Source: Terrabacter sp. Root181
GTDB taxonomy: Bacteria > Actinomycetota > Actinomycetes > Actinomycetales > Dermatophilaceae
Length of the DNA stretch: 64,000 bases
Reading direction: 5' to 3'
Assembly: GCF_001428505.1 (NCBI RefSeq)
Contig: NZ_LMHU01000005.1
Location: 434,001 to 498,000, forward strand
The position numbers and the translations under genes were made by a program. Of the stretch, positions 44,601 through 53,326 are shown in pieces (positions within the stretch are counted from its first letter, which is position 1; each line of letters starts with the position of its first letter). A model generated the notes under the pieces. The model had not been told where the DNA came from, made no database searches, and saw only the letters and a list, made by a program, of their open reading frames with translations.

Positions 44601-45317
44601 ATGGAGCGCCCCGTCCGTCCCCACGTCGTCGTCTACAACGAGGCCAGCATCGACGGGAGGGTCGTCGGCTTCGACACCGACCCGTCCCGCTACTACCGGC
44701 TGGGCTTCCGCTGGCGCAGCGACGCGATCCTCATGGGCAGCACGACCGCCCTCGCCTTCGGGCCGCCCGAGTCCGAGACCGACCAGCAGCGCATCCTGCC
44801 GCGGCCCGAGCGCCTGCCCGTCGTGCCCGGCTTCGAGTCGCTCGTCACCGAGCCGCGCCCGCTCCTCGTCGTCCCCGACAGCCGCGGCGTCGTCCGGTGC
44901 TGGACCCACGCCCTGTCCCAGCCGTGGTACCGCGACGTCGCCGTCCTCGTCACGCGCCACACCCCGACCGACTACCTGCGCTACCTCGACCGCCGCGGCA
45001 TCGAGCACGTCGACGCCACCGGACCCGCGTCCGGTCGCGTCGACCTCGCCGCAGGGCTCGCGCACCTCACGGGTTCGCACGGCGTACGCGACGTCCGCAC
45101 CGACGGCGGCGGCGCGCTCACCGGCGCCCTGCTCGCCGCCGGCCTCGTCGACGAGATCGTGGTCCTGCTCGACCCGGTCGTGTCGAGCGACCCGGGCGGC
45201 CAGCGTCTGGTCACGCTGCCCCACGCGGGGCCACCCGGCGGCATACGCCTGCGGCTCGACGACGTCGAGCGCTTCGAGGACGGCGCAATCCTGCTGCGCT
45301 ACGCGACGAACGCCTGA
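44601..45317 (+). CDS. RibD C-terminal-domain (DHFR-like) reductase
   Basis: A 238-residue protein with the RibD-C/dihydrofolate-reductase fold: VVVYNEASIDGRVVG at the start and VRTDGGGALTGALLAAGLVDE for NADPH binding. It lacks the deaminase domain of RibD and no riboflavin genes are near, so it is more likely a general NADPH-dependent reductase. It is divergent from sbcDC and converges on yvlD with a strong terminator between. Confidence 0.82.
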   Translation: MERPVRPHVVVYNEASIDGRVVGFDTDPSRYYRLGFRWRSDAILMGSTTALAFGPPESETDQQRILPRPERLPVVPGFESLVTEPRPLLVVPDSRGVVRCWTHALSQPWYRDVAVLVTRHTPTDYLRYLDRRGIEHVDATGPASGRVDLAAGLAHLTGSHGVRDVRTDGGGALTGALLAAGLVDEIVVLLDPVVSSDPGGQRLVTLPHAGPPGGIRLRLDDVERFEDGAILLRYATNA

Positions 45318-45350
45318 GAGCGCGGGAGCCGCGCAGGTCGGTCCGGTATG

Positions 45351-45387
45351 CCGTGAGCCCGCCTCCCGAGGGGAAGCGGGCTCACGG
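45351..45387. terminator. Perfect 12-bp two-way terminator hairpin
   Basis: CCGTGAGCCCGC (45351-45362) pairs with GCGGGCTCACGG (45376-45387) around a 13-nt loop, between the convergent reductase and yvlD genes. A copy of GTATGCC directly precedes it. Confidence 0.75.
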
Positions 45388-45415
45388 CCGGGCCGGGTCG
45401 AGAGGGCGAGCCGGC

Positions 45416-45793
45416 TCAGTCGGTCTTGATGAAGCTGAGCAGCATCGACACGAAGGTGATGATGAGGCCGCCGAGGACGGCGTCCCAGAAGAAGTGCTCG
45501 ACGTGGAAGGGGAGGTCGAGCTTGCCGGCCAGCCACGACGTGAGCTCGAGCATCAGGGCGTTGACGATGAAGACGAACAGGCCCAGCGTCAGGATGATGA
45601 GCGGCAGCGAGATCAGCTTGATGATCGGCTTGATGAAGGCGTTCAGGATGCCGAAGATCAGGGCCACGAGGACGACCGTCCAGATGACCTGACCCGTCGA
45701 GCCACCACCGAACGTGATGCCGGGGATGGCCCACGCGGCCACTCCCAGGGCGACGGCGTTGACCACCGTCCGAAGCGCGAAGTTGAGGAGCAT
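45416..45793 (-). CDS. YvlD-family (PF04020) membrane protein
   Basis: A 125-residue protein with four membrane helices (LLNFALRTVVNAVALGVA, IWTVVLVALIFGILNAF, PLIILTLGLFVFIVNAL, AVLGGLIITFVSMLLSF). It is often labelled phage holin family protein, but YvlD proteins are ordinary chromosomal genes tied to envelope stress in Bacillus. It starts 4 nt after pfkA, so the pair is one operon; a metabolic link is not obvious. Confidence 0.85.
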   Translation of the reverse strand: MLLNFALRTVVNAVALGVAAWAIPGITFGGGSTGQVIWTVVLVALIFGILNAFIKPIIKLISLPLIILTLGLFVFIVNALMLELTSWLAGKLDLPFHVEHFFWDAVLGGLIITFVSMLLSFIKTD

Positions 45794-45797
45794 GCGG

Positions 45798-46886
45798 TCA
45801 GTGTTCCACGGGAGCAGGCGCATCGGCGGGAAGGCCGGGGTGCTCGTCTCCGGGGATCCGCGGCTGGAACATCGCGTTGAGGCGCAGCAGGTCCGGCTCG
45901 ACCATCTTGAGCGCGCCGATGGCCTCGGCGACGGGCACGCGCTCGATGCGTCCCTTCTGCAGGGCGACCATCTGGCCCCACGCACCGTCGAGCGCGGCCT
46001 CGACCGCGGCGACGCCGAAGCGGGTGCCGAGGACGCGGTCGAACGCGACCGGCGACCCGCCGCGCTGGATGTGGCCGAGCGCGGTCATCCGGCTCTCGAT
46101 GCCGGTGCGGCCCTGGATCTCGCGGGCCAGGATCGAGCCGATGCCGCCGAGGATCTGGTGGCCGTACTTGTCGACCTCGGGCGCGGGGATGTCCATGGTG
46201 CCGGCCTTGGGCAGGGCGCCCTCGGCAACGACGACGATCGTCGCGAAGCGGCCCTTCTTGTGCCGGTGGACGATCCGCTCGCAGACCTCGTCGACGTCGA
46301 ACGGCTCCTCGGGCACGAGGGTGATCGCGGCGCCGCCGGCCAGGCCGGACCAGATCGCGATGTGGCCGACGTGCCGGCCCATGACCTCGACGACGAGGAC
46401 CCGGTGGTGGGACTCGGCCGTGGTGTGGAGCCGGTCGATGGCGTCGGTGCAGATCTGCACGGCGGTCTGGAAGCCGAACGTCATCTCCGTCAGGGAGATG
46501 TCGTTGTCGATCGTCTTGGGCACGCCGATGACGGGAAAGCCGTTCTCGTGCAAGCGGTTGACCACACCCATCGACCCCTCGCCGCCGATCCCGATGATCG
46601 CGTCGAGGCCGTGGCGGTCGTAGGCCTTGCGCACGCGCTTGAGGCCGTCCTCGTGGGCGAAGGGCTGGTCGCGGCTGGTGCCGAGGATCGTGCCGCCGAG
46701 GGGCAGGATGCCGCGGCACCGGTCGACGTCGAGGATCTCGTAGTCGTTGTCCATGACCCCGCGCCAGGCGTTGCGGAAGCCGATGACGGTGCTGTCGTAC
46801 GTGACCTCGGCGGCGCGGGTCGCGCCCCGGATGACGGCGTTGAGGCCGGGACAGTCCCCGCCCCCGGTGAGGATGCCGATGCGCAT
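45798..46886 (-). CDS. pfkA: 6-phosphofructokinase
   Basis: A 362-residue enzyme that phosphorylates fructose 6-phosphate in glycolysis. The start GILTGGGDCPGLNAVIRG and IGIGGEGSMGV form the nucleotide site; PKTIDNDI carries the catalytic Asp; EVMGRHVGHIA binds substrate. GGEGS has Gly at the position that separates ATP users from the pyrophosphate-using Asp type, while the Lys in PKTIDND is of the mixed actinobacterial group, so ATP is the likely donor. A TAGGCT (46950-46955) with TGACGG 17 nt further upstream may be its promoter. Confidence 0.93.
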   Translation of the reverse strand: MRIGILTGGGDCPGLNAVIRGATRAAEVTYDSTVIGFRNAWRGVMDNDYEILDVDRCRGILPLGGTILGTSRDQPFAHEDGLKRVRKAYDRHGLDAIIGIGGEGSMGVVNRLHENGFPVIGVPKTIDNDISLTEMTFGFQTAVQICTDAIDRLHTTAESHHRVLVVEVMGRHVGHIAIWSGLAGGAAITLVPEEPFDVDEVCERIVHRHKKGRFATIVVVAEGALPKAGTMDIPAPEVDKYGHQILGGIGSILAREIQGRTGIESRMTALGHIQRGGSPVAFDRVLGTRFGVAAVEAALDGAWGQMVALQKGRIERVPVAEAIGALKMVEPDLLRLNAMFQPRIPGDEHPGLPADAPAPVEH

Positions 46887-47020
46887 GATCTGACTTTCGT
46901 GAGGCTGGGCATGAAGAAGATGTCGAGGCGGCGGTGGCGCGACGATGTGAGCCTAGCCACAGACCGGTGTCGCCGTCAGGAGAGCGTCCATGGGCCGGTC
47001 GCCCGCGTGGACACTGCCTC

Positions 47021-47026
47021 TACAGT
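47021..47026 (+). promoter_or_regulatory. -10 element for a leaderless hisC mRNA
   Basis: TACAGT ends exactly 6 nt before the ATG at 47033. Confidence 0.5.
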
Positions 47027-47032
47027 TCGAGT

Positions 47033-48190
47033 ATGAGCGAGAGCCCCGAGACTGTCAGCGAGAGCGTGACCGAGAGCGCGACGCCGGAGGAGGCGTACGC
47101 CGCCCCGAAGGCCACCGGGGCCACGGTGCGCCTGCGCGAGGTCCTCGCGCAGATGCCCGACTACAAGCCGGGCAAGCCCGCGGCGGCACCCGCCGGGGTG
47201 ACGGCGTACAAGCTCTCGTCCAACGAGAACCCCTACGGCCCCCTGCCGTCGGTGCTCGCGGCGATCGACGACGCGGCGGCCACGGTGAACCGCTACCCCG
47301 ACATGGCGGTCACGGCCCTGACCGCGCGGCTCGCGAAGGCGCTCGACGTCCCGACCGAGTGCATCGCGACGGGCACCGGCTCGGTCGCCGTCCTCGCGCA
47401 GATCGTCAACGCCGCCTGCGACGCCGGCGACGAGGTCGTCTTCGCGTGGCGCTCCTTCGAGGCCTACCCGATCGTCACCCAGCTGGCCGGCGCGAAGCCG
47501 GTCATGGTCGGCCTCGACGAGCAGGCCCGCCACCGCCTCGACGCGATGTTCGCCGCCATCACCGGCCGCACCCGCGTCGTCCTCGTCTGCACGCCCAACA
47601 ACCCGACCGGGCCGTGCGTCCACCAGGCCGAGCTCGAGGCGTTCCTCGACAAGGTCCCGAACGACGTCATCGTCGTCGTCGACGAGGCCTACGTCGAGTT
47701 CGTCCGCGACCCCGACGCCGTACGCGGTCTCGACGTGTGGCGCCACCGCCCCAACGTCGTCGTGCTGCGCACCTTCTCCAAGGCGTACGGCCTCGCCGGC
47801 CTCCGGGTGGGGTATGCCGTGGCGCACCCTCCCGTCGCCGCTGCCCTCCGCAAGACGGCCACGCCCTTCGGCGTCAACTCGATCGCGCAGGTGGCGGCCA
47901 TCGCCTCGCTCGACGCCTTCGACGAGCTGAACGCACGCGTCGAGTCGCTCGTCACCGAGCGCGACCGGGTCGTGCAGGCCCTCGGCGACCAGGGCTGGAA
48001 GCTGCCGCAGTCCGACGCGAACTTCGTGTGGTTCCCGCTCGGCGGCGACTCGACGGCGTTCTCTCAGGCGTGCGCCGAGGCCGGGCTGACGGTGCGGCAG
48101 TACGGCGACGACGGCGTCCGGGTCACGATCGGTGAGGTGGACGCGAACTCGCGGCTCATCGAGGTCGCCGAACGCTTCGGGGCTCGCTGA
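47033..48190 (+). CDS. hisC: Histidinol-phosphate / aromatic aminotransferase
   Basis: A 385-residue fold-type I PLP enzyme. Features in order: KLSSNENPYGPLPSV, the cofactor site CTPNNPTGP, VVDEAYVEF, and the PLP lysine in TFSKAYGLAG near residue 250, then GLRVGYAV. It should carry out the aminotransfer step of histidine synthesis; the standalone position and 45-residue Ser/Glu-rich N-terminal extension fit the second actinobacterial copy (HisC2/Pat), which also acts on aromatic keto acids. Start fixed by the leaderless promoter; divergent from pfkA. Confidence 0.88.
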   Translation: MSESPETVSESVTESATPEEAYAAPKATGATVRLREVLAQMPDYKPGKPAAAPAGVTAYKLSSNENPYGPLPSVLAAIDDAAATVNRYPDMAVTALTARLAKALDVPTECIATGTGSVAVLAQIVNAACDAGDEVVFAWRSFEAYPIVTQLAGAKPVMVGLDEQARHRLDAMFAAITGRTRVVLVCTPNNPTGPCVHQAELEAFLDKVPNDVIVVVDEAYVEFVRDPDAVRGLDVWRHRPNVVVLRTFSKAYGLAGLRVGYAVAHPPVAAALRKTATPFGVNSIAQVAAIASLDAFDELNARVESLVTERDRVVQALGDQGWKLPQSDANFVWFPLGGDSTAFSQACAEAGLTVRQYGDDGVRVTIGEVDANSRLIEVAERFGAR

Positions 48191-48284
48191 CCGGACCGAC
48201 CGGAGTGACAATGGCCTGAACCGCGCGGTGTCGCGCGGTGCTGCGCCGCAGTCGTCGCGGCGTCGTCGCGGGCGGAGGTCGCGG

Positions 48285-48998
48285 ATGGGCACGGTGCGGG
48301 ACTGGCTCGCCGACCGCCGGCTCGGTGGCGGGCTCGCCCTGCTCGGTGTCCTGCTCGTCGTGCCCTCGCTGTTCTCGCCCACCTGGGAGATGGCGGTCGC
48401 GGACCGCGAGCACGGCTCGCTCCTGTCGCGCCAGTGGGAGTGGAGCTGGGGGCGGGTCCGGGTGACGGGCCTCGAGGGGGTCGAGCTGCGGGACCAGTGG
48501 AACCTGCTCGGCCTCACCGTCCTCGTGGTGCTCCTCGTCGCTGCCCTGGTCGGCGTCGCCGTCTGGCTGCCCCGACGTGTCGCGTGGGGTCGCGTGGCGG
48601 GCCTCGTGACGATCGCCCTGCTCACCGGTCGAGTGCTCACCACCGTCTCCGACCGCGTGGGTCGCTCCCTCGGCGAGGTCGACCAGGGAGCGTCCGGCCT
48701 CACGGTGCGCACCGGGATGACGGAGGCGGGGTCGCTCGAGACGACTTCGTCGGTGCTGCTCGTCATCGCGCTGGCTCTCCTGGTGAGCACGGCGATCCGG
48801 TCCGCCGGGCGGCCCGTCATCGGCGGCACGGCGTCCGACCCGGTCAGCGGCGGCCTCGATCGTGGGGGCCAGCGCGTGCCCGGGGGCGAGCAGGTCGGCC
48901 CGCGGCCGGTGGGCGAGGAGGTCGGCCTGCGGCCGGTGGGCGAGCACCTGACCGGCCGGGCGGTGGGCCTGACGGACACCGACCGGGAGCGACGATGA
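48285..48998 (+). CDS. Membrane protein 1 of a tandem WSWG family, unknown function
   Basis: A 237-residue membrane protein not recognised. Helix at residues 13-31 (GGLALLGVLLVVPSLFSP), then an outside loop with WEMAV and QWEWSWGRVRV, then helices at about 70-90, 100-115 and 155-175, and a charged Gly-rich C-terminal tail with repeated VGPRPVGEEVGLRPVGE. The loop WSWG and its spacing recur in the next two genes. GGAGG precedes the ATG. Its stop overlaps the next start. Confidence 0.7.
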   Translation: MGTVRDWLADRRLGGGLALLGVLLVVPSLFSPTWEMAVADREHGSLLSRQWEWSWGRVRVTGLEGVELRDQWNLLGLTVLVVLLVAALVGVAVWLPRRVAWGRVAGLVTIALLTGRVLTTVSDRVGRSLGEVDQGASGLTVRTGMTEAGSLETTSSVLLVIALALLVSTAIRSAGRPVIGGTASDPVSGGLDRGGQRVPGGEQVGPRPVGEEVGLRPVGEHLTGRAVGLTDTDRERR

Positions 48999-49861
48999 GC
49001 CTGCCCGAACGCCCCGCTCCGAGGGCCGGTGGTCCGGCGCTGACGGCGCCGGTCGACACGGCCCGGCGTCGTCGGTCCAAGGGTCGTCCGATCACCACGG
49101 GGCGCCGCATCGGTGCGGTGCTCGTCCTCGGCGGGGTGCTCGCAGCAGCGCCGACGGCGATCTGGCCCACCGACGTGATCACCTACCTCGCCCCCGGCTC
49201 CGTCGCACCGTTCCAACAGCTCGCCCTGTGGTCCTGGGGGCAGGTCGCCGATGTGGTGCCCGGGCTGCTGGCGCAGGGCATCCACTTCGGGAACCCGGCG
49301 AGCCTCGTGCTGCTCGTCGTCGCGCTTCTCGCCGGCCTGACCGCGTCCGCCTGCCTCGCTCTGCGCCCCGGCTCCGACGGGGTCGTGCTGGGCGTCGCGG
49401 GCACCGCCTGGCTGACGGCGACGGTGACCGCCAACCTCGGGCAGACGGCGGGTCGCGTCTCCAGCGGCCTCTACGGAGACAGCAACCGGATCGTCCCGAC
49501 CCAGACCTCGGCCGGGGTCCTGCAGTACGTGGCCGTCGGCCTGCTGCTGGCTGCCCTCGGCGTCCTGACGGGGCGCCCTGTCGCCCGCGTGGCGGTGTCG
49601 GGCGCAGCGTCGGCACGACGTTGGGCTCGTGGCCTGGTCCACCGACCGCGCGGGCCGGCCGACGAGGGCGCCGCCGCATCACCCGCAGCGGCGCCCCGCA
49701 TCGGCATCGCCACCATGCGTGACGCCGCGCCCGGCTCGCGCCCCGGTTCGGGAGCCTGGTCCGGCGGCCCCGGCGACGGCTGGGGCGACGATGCCCGCTC
49801 GGGGGTCGGGTTCTCGGACGACCCCGGCGCCGACCCCGACCACGTTCGGCCGCCCCGATGA
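48995..49861 (+). CDS. Membrane protein 2 of a tandem WSWG family, unknown function
   Basis: A 288-residue membrane protein not recognised. A 37-residue basic cytoplasmic start is followed by a helix (IGAVLVLGGVLAAAPTAIW), the loop PTDVITYLAPG leading to QQLALWSWGQV, then helices LVLLVVALLAGLTASACL, VAGTAWLTATVTANL and YVAVGLLLAALGVLTG, and a Gly/Asp-rich tail. It is colinear with the proteins on both sides. ATG overlaps the upstream TGA; its stop overlaps the next ATG. Confidence 0.7.
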   Translation: MSLPERPAPRAGGPALTAPVDTARRRRSKGRPITTGRRIGAVLVLGGVLAAAPTAIWPTDVITYLAPGSVAPFQQLALWSWGQVADVVPGLLAQGIHFGNPASLVLLVVALLAGLTASACLALRPGSDGVVLGVAGTAWLTATVTANLGQTAGRVSSGLYGDSNRIVPTQTSAGVLQYVAVGLLLAALGVLTGRPVARVAVSGAASARRWARGLVHRPRGPADEGAAASPAAAPRIGIATMRDAAPGSRPGSGAWSGGPGDGWGDDARSGVGFSDDPGADPDHVRPPR

Positions 49862-50598
49862 CCCAGCGGCGTACGGGGTTGGGGGGCGTGGCGCTCGGAG
49901 GTGCCGGCGTCCTGCTGGCAGCGTCCACGGCGGTGTGGCCGACGAAGATCGTCGCGGTCCGCGTCCCGGAGGTCGGTGACTTCACGAAGGGCTACGAGCA
50001 GCTGATCTGGTCGTGGGGACGGGAGGTGGTCTACACGTCCGACGGGGTGCTGCTCGACGCGTTCTCCGGCCCCAACCCGGTGCCGCGGCTCGTGCTGCTC
50101 GTCGTCGTCCTCGTGCTCGCAGCGGCCGGGCTGGTTGTCCGGATCGTCGTCGACGGGCGACGCGGCGAGCTGGCCGCGGCGGTCGGGACCGCGCTGGCGC
50201 TGGCGACCGTCGCCGCGTCCGTGGTGCTGCGGCTGTCGGTCGACGACCGCTCGATCGGGCTCCAGCCGGGGCTCGTCGTCGTGACGACGACGTTCGGCTG
50301 GCTCGAGGTCGTGTCGGTCGTGCTCCTCGCAGCCGCCCTGGCCGCCTTCGTCGTGCCCGTGCTGCTGCCGCGGGTAGCGGACTCGGTGACCGGCACGGTG
50401 GGCGGCGTCGCCGGGCGGCTGCGGCAGCGTCGAGCCCTGGTGGAGCCCACCCCGCCGCTCGTCGCGACGCTGATGGAGCCGGGACCGATCGGCTCGGGTC
50501 GGGCGCCCACGGTCGGCTTCAGCGACGCTCCCTCGGCCGCGGGCGCGGACGGGGGAGCGGACGGGGGAGCGCCGCCGCCGACCGAACCCGAGGGCTGA
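49858..50598 (+). CDS. Membrane protein 3 of a tandem WSWG family, unknown function
   Basis: A 246-residue membrane protein not recognised. One helix (GVALGGAGVLLAASTAVW), the loop PTKIVAVRVPE leading to YEQLIWSWGREV, then helices LVLLVVVLVLAAAGLVV, LAAAVGTALALATVAA and VVSVVLLAAALAAFVV, and a Pro/Gly-rich tail. Four-base overlap with the upstream gene. The gene order, overlaps and shared loop suggest that the three proteins work together as a complex. Confidence 0.7.
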   Translation: MTQRRTGLGGVALGGAGVLLAASTAVWPTKIVAVRVPEVGDFTKGYEQLIWSWGREVVYTSDGVLLDAFSGPNPVPRLVLLVVVLVLAAAGLVVRIVVDGRRGELAAAVGTALALATVAASVVLRLSVDDRSIGLQPGLVVVTTTFGWLEVVSVVLLAAALAAFVVPVLLPRVADSVTGTVGGVAGRLRQRRALVEPTPPLVATLMEPGPIGSGRAPTVGFSDAPSAAGADGGADGGAPPPTEPEG

Positions 50599-50664
50599 GG
50601 GGTCGGATCGGTCCGCCCGAGAAACGGCCGCGTGCTGGGCTCCCGCACTGTGGGTGGACGGGCC

Positions 50665-50670
50665 TACCGT
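50665..50670 (+). promoter_or_regulatory. -10 element of a leaderless VOC gene
   Basis: TACCGT ends exactly 6 nt before the ATG at 50677. Confidence 0.5.
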
Positions 50671-50676
50671 CGGAGC

Positions 50677-51084
50677 ATGGACATGAAGCTCGAGCTGGTG
50701 GCCGTGCCCGTGACTGACATCGACCGGGCCAAGGAGTTCTACGTCGACAGGGTCGGCTTCATCGCCGACTACGACCACACGGTCAGTGACGAGATCCGCT
50801 TCGTTCAGCTGACCCCGCCCGGGTCGGCCTGCTCGATCGCGATCGGCAAGGGGCTGACCGAGATCGTCCCCGGTGGCCTCGACAATCTCCAGATGGTGGT
50901 CGCCGACGCCGACGCGATCCGGGCCGAGCTCGTCGGGCGCGGTGTCGAGGCCTCCGAGGTCGACGAGCAGCCGTGGGGGCGCTTCGTCCACTTCAGCGAC
51001 CCCGACGGCAACCGTTGGTCGCTGCAGGAGCTGCCGGCGTGGTCCGCCGGTGCGGGCGGCGACGGCGTCAACCCGGAGGCGTGA
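50677..51084 (+). CDS. VOC (glyoxalase-fold) protein
   Basis: A 135-residue VOC protein: ELVAVPVTDIDRAKEFYVD near the start and FVHFSDPDGNRWSLQELP near the end, with the conserved Glu. Substrate unknown. The ATG is fixed by TACCGT 6 nt upstream. Its 3' end overlaps the convergent DDN-family gene by 17 nt, so the two transcripts form a short antisense pair. Confidence 0.85.
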   Translation: MDMKLELVAVPVTDIDRAKEFYVDRVGFIADYDHTVSDEIRFVQLTPPGSACSIAIGKGLTEIVPGGLDNLQMVVADADAIRAELVGRGVEASEVDEQPWGRFVHFSDPDGNRWSLQELPAWSAGAGGDGVNPEA

Positions 51085-51514
51085 GCGGGGCGGGACGCAG
51101 CACCGCCACCGGGATGATCCGACCGGCCTTCGCCTCGTACTTCGCGACGCCGGGCGCGGCAGCCAGCACGACCTCGCGCCAGACCCGGTCGCGCTCGGCT
51201 CCGACGAGCACCTCCGGCGTCACGGGCGTCGAGCTCGTGCCGATCTCGACGACCGAGCGGTCCGACCGGCGCAGGTTGCGGAACCAGTCCGGCTCGGTCG
51301 TGGCGCCGCTGCCGGTGCCCCACACCAGGTAGCCACCGTCGTGGTCGAGATAGCGCACCATGACCGACCGCGGGAGCCCGGTGCGGCGACCGGGCGAGGT
51401 CAGCATCAGCACCGTGGCCGAGCCGCCGCTGTCGAGCCGGCCCTTGAAGCGGCGATGGATCCACAGCCCGATCGCGTTGCCCGTGCGCATCATCCGGCGT
51501 CGCATCGTCGTCAC
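51068..51514 (-). CDS. DDN-family (F420-dependent nitroreductase-like) oxidoreductase
   Basis: A 148-residue split-barrel protein of the actinobacterial DDN family: LMLTSPGRRTGLPRSVMV, GGYLVWGTGSGATTEPDWF and RNLRRSDRSVVEIG. Family members bind the deazaflavin F420 and reduce quinones or nitro compounds. GAGGAGG lies upstream of the ATG. No F420 synthesis gene is in the window. Confidence 0.87.
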   Translation of the reverse strand: MTTMRRRMMRTGNAIGLWIHRRFKGRLDSGGSATVLMLTSPGRRTGLPRSVMVRYLDHDGGYLVWGTGSGATTEPDWFRNLRRSDRSVVEIGTSSTPVTPEVLVGAERDRVWREVVLAAAPGVAKYEAKAGRIIPVAVLRPAPLTPPG

Positions 51515-51663
51515 GGCCGCCTCCTCGCGGACCTCAGCGCGGACCTCCCGCGGACCTCAGCGCGGTCCTGCTCGCAGCCGCCCTGCGGTCTGCCACCAGC
51601 GTCCCGCCGTGGACCGGTGCCGTCAACGGACCCGACGGCGCCGCGCCTGTCGGACCTGCGGCC

Positions 51664-51669
51664 TACCGT
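51664..51669 (+). promoter_or_regulatory. -10 element for a leaderless ATPase mRNA
   Basis: TACCGT ends exactly 6 nt before the ATG at 51676. Confidence 0.5.
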
Positions 51670-51675
51670 CGGGGC

Positions 51676-53061
51676 ATGCTCACCGCCGTCGCCGTGTCCG
51701 GCTACCGCTCGCTGCGCGAGGTCGTCGTGCCCCTGCACGGGCTCGACGTCGTCACGGGAGCGAACGGCAGTGGCAAGTCGAGCCTCTACCGGTCCCTTCG
51801 GCTGCTCGCCGGGTGCGGCCGCGGAGACGTCATCGGCACGCTCGCCCGCGAGGGTGGACTCCAGTCCGCGCTGTGGGCCGGCCCGGCGACCCTCGGCGGT
51901 GCCCGCGACCGCGGCCACGCGGTGCACGGCACGCGGCGCAAGGGGCCGATCAGCCTCCAGCTCGGCTTCTCCTCCGACGACTTCGGCTACCTCGTCGACC
52001 TCGGACTGCCGCAGCAGTCGACCGGCAGCGATGCCGGCACTCCGTCGGCGTTCCTGCGCGACCCCGAGATCAAGCGCGAGATCGTGTGGGCCGGGCCGGT
52101 GATGCGGCCGGGCTCGGTGCTCGTGCGCCGCCGCTGGGGTGTCGTGGAGACCAGGGCCACTGCCGGCGACGACGACGGGTGGGGATCGGAGTGGGGCCCC
52201 GACGAGGGCGACCGGGCGGAGTGGGAGTCCGATCCGGTCGAGGCTCCGGGCGCCCGTGCCGGAGGACGTCCGGCCGCCTACCGGTCGTCGGGCGGAGCCG
52301 CCGCGCCGACGGCCCGTCGTGCGGGCCGCCCCGGCTGGACCGAGCTGACCCGCTCGCTCCGGCCGTGGGAGAGCATGCTCACCGAGCTCGCCGACCCGGA
52401 GCGGGCGCCAGAGCTGCTGCGGGTGCGCCGGCTGATCCGGGGCTGGCGCTTCTACGACGGGTTCCGCGCGGACGCCGAGGCCCCGGCCCGGACACCGCAG
52501 GTCGGCACCCGCACGCCGGTGCTCGCCGACGACGGCCGTGACCTCGCCGCAGCCCTGCAGACGATCCGCGAGAACGGCCGGTCCGAGCTCGACCGGGCCG
52601 TGGCCGACGCCTTCGACGGCGCGATCCTCGAGGTGACCGTCGAGGGCGGTCGGTTCGACCTGCAGCTGCACCAGCCCGGCATGCTCCGCCCGCTCGCCGG
52701 CGCCGAGCTGTCCGACGGCACCCTGCGCTACCTGCTGCTCGTCGCGGCGCTGCTGACGCCCGACCCGCCACCCCTCCTCGTCCTCAACGAGCCCGAGACC
52801 TCGCTCCACCCCGACCTGCTCCCACCCCTGGCGCGGCTCGTCCGGTCCGCGGCAGAGCGCAGCCAGGTCATGGTCGTCTCGCACTCGGACGCGCTGGTCC
52901 GCGAGCTCGGAGTCGTCGACCCCGACGACGATGACGAGACGCCCGTGGGTCTCGGCTCGCCCGCTCGCGGCATCACGCTCGCCAAGGACCTCGGCGAGAC
53001 CGTCGTGCAGGGCCAGGGCCTGCTCACCACCCCGGCCTGGACGTGGGGCACCCGGCGCTGA
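51676..53061 (+). CDS. ABC/SMC-like ATPase (AAA_21 type)
   Basis: A 461-residue RecF/OLD-like ATPase. Walker A VTGANGSGKSSLYRSLRLL lies near residue 27; the C-terminal half has ELSDGTLRYLLLVAALL (signature) and LLVLNEPETSLHPDL (Walker B, followed by the His-switch region VVSHSDAL). The middle holds an acidic, Gly-rich insert (about 160-215). No nuclease or TOPRIM gene is adjacent, so a defence role is not supported. A stand-alone DNA-related ATPase is the most that can be said. Confidence 0.82.
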   Translation: MLTAVAVSGYRSLREVVVPLHGLDVVTGANGSGKSSLYRSLRLLAGCGRGDVIGTLAREGGLQSALWAGPATLGGARDRGHAVHGTRRKGPISLQLGFSSDDFGYLVDLGLPQQSTGSDAGTPSAFLRDPEIKREIVWAGPVMRPGSVLVRRRWGVVETRATAGDDDGWGSEWGPDEGDRAEWESDPVEAPGARAGGRPAAYRSSGGAAAPTARRAGRPGWTELTRSLRPWESMLTELADPERAPELLRVRRLIRGWRFYDGFRADAEAPARTPQVGTRTPVLADDGRDLAAALQTIRENGRSELDRAVADAFDGAILEVTVEGGRFDLQLHQPGMLRPLAGAELSDGTLRYLLLVAALLTPDPPPLLVLNEPETSLHPDLLPPLARLVRSAAERSQVMVVSHSDALVRELGVVDPDDDDETPVGLGSPARGITLAKDLGETVVQGQGLLTTPAWTWGTRR

Positions 53062-53087
53062 CCGCGCCGAGGAGCGTGGCCCGAGCA

Positions 53088-53101
53088 CACGGCATACGCC
53101 G
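53088..53101. terminator. Small hairpin after the ATPase gene
   Basis: ACGGCATACGCCGT folds into a 5-bp stem with loop ATAC about 27 nt past the stop codon. It contains a copy of the over-represented heptamer. Confidence 0.35.
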
Positions 53102-53170
53102 TCGGGACGCCGTGGCGGCCCTCCGACCACCCGCGTCTGCGCAGGTCAGCGCGCACGACCGTCCCGCATT

Positions 53171-53199
53171 GTGAGATTCGCAGGGCTCTCCGGTAAGTT
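53171..53199 (+). promoter_or_regulatory. Candidate promoter of the bkd operon
   Basis: GTGAGA (53171-53176), 17-nt spacer and TAAGTT (53194-53199). The remaining leader to the GTG at 53327 is about 125 nt and holds the ribosome-binding site GGAG. The surrounding 265-nt gap has no other gene. Confidence 0.4.
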
Positions 53200-53326
53200 C
53201 CGGGTCGAGGACCAAGCACGTGTCCGTCGTCACGAACGGCGGCCTGCGCCCCCAGAAGCCGACGAGCGGGTGACCCCCGTTTGCGGGCCGAACGAGTAGG
53301 CCGGTCTCACCGGCGAAGGAGCCCCA

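Noticed and set aside
45416-45793. Phage holin
   Set aside because: The YvlD family is often labelled this way, but the gene is in an operon with pfkA and no phage gene is nearby.
51676-53061. Defence ATPase of the OLD type
   Set aside because: No TOPRIM domain and no nuclease or helicase partner gene; neighbours are housekeeping.
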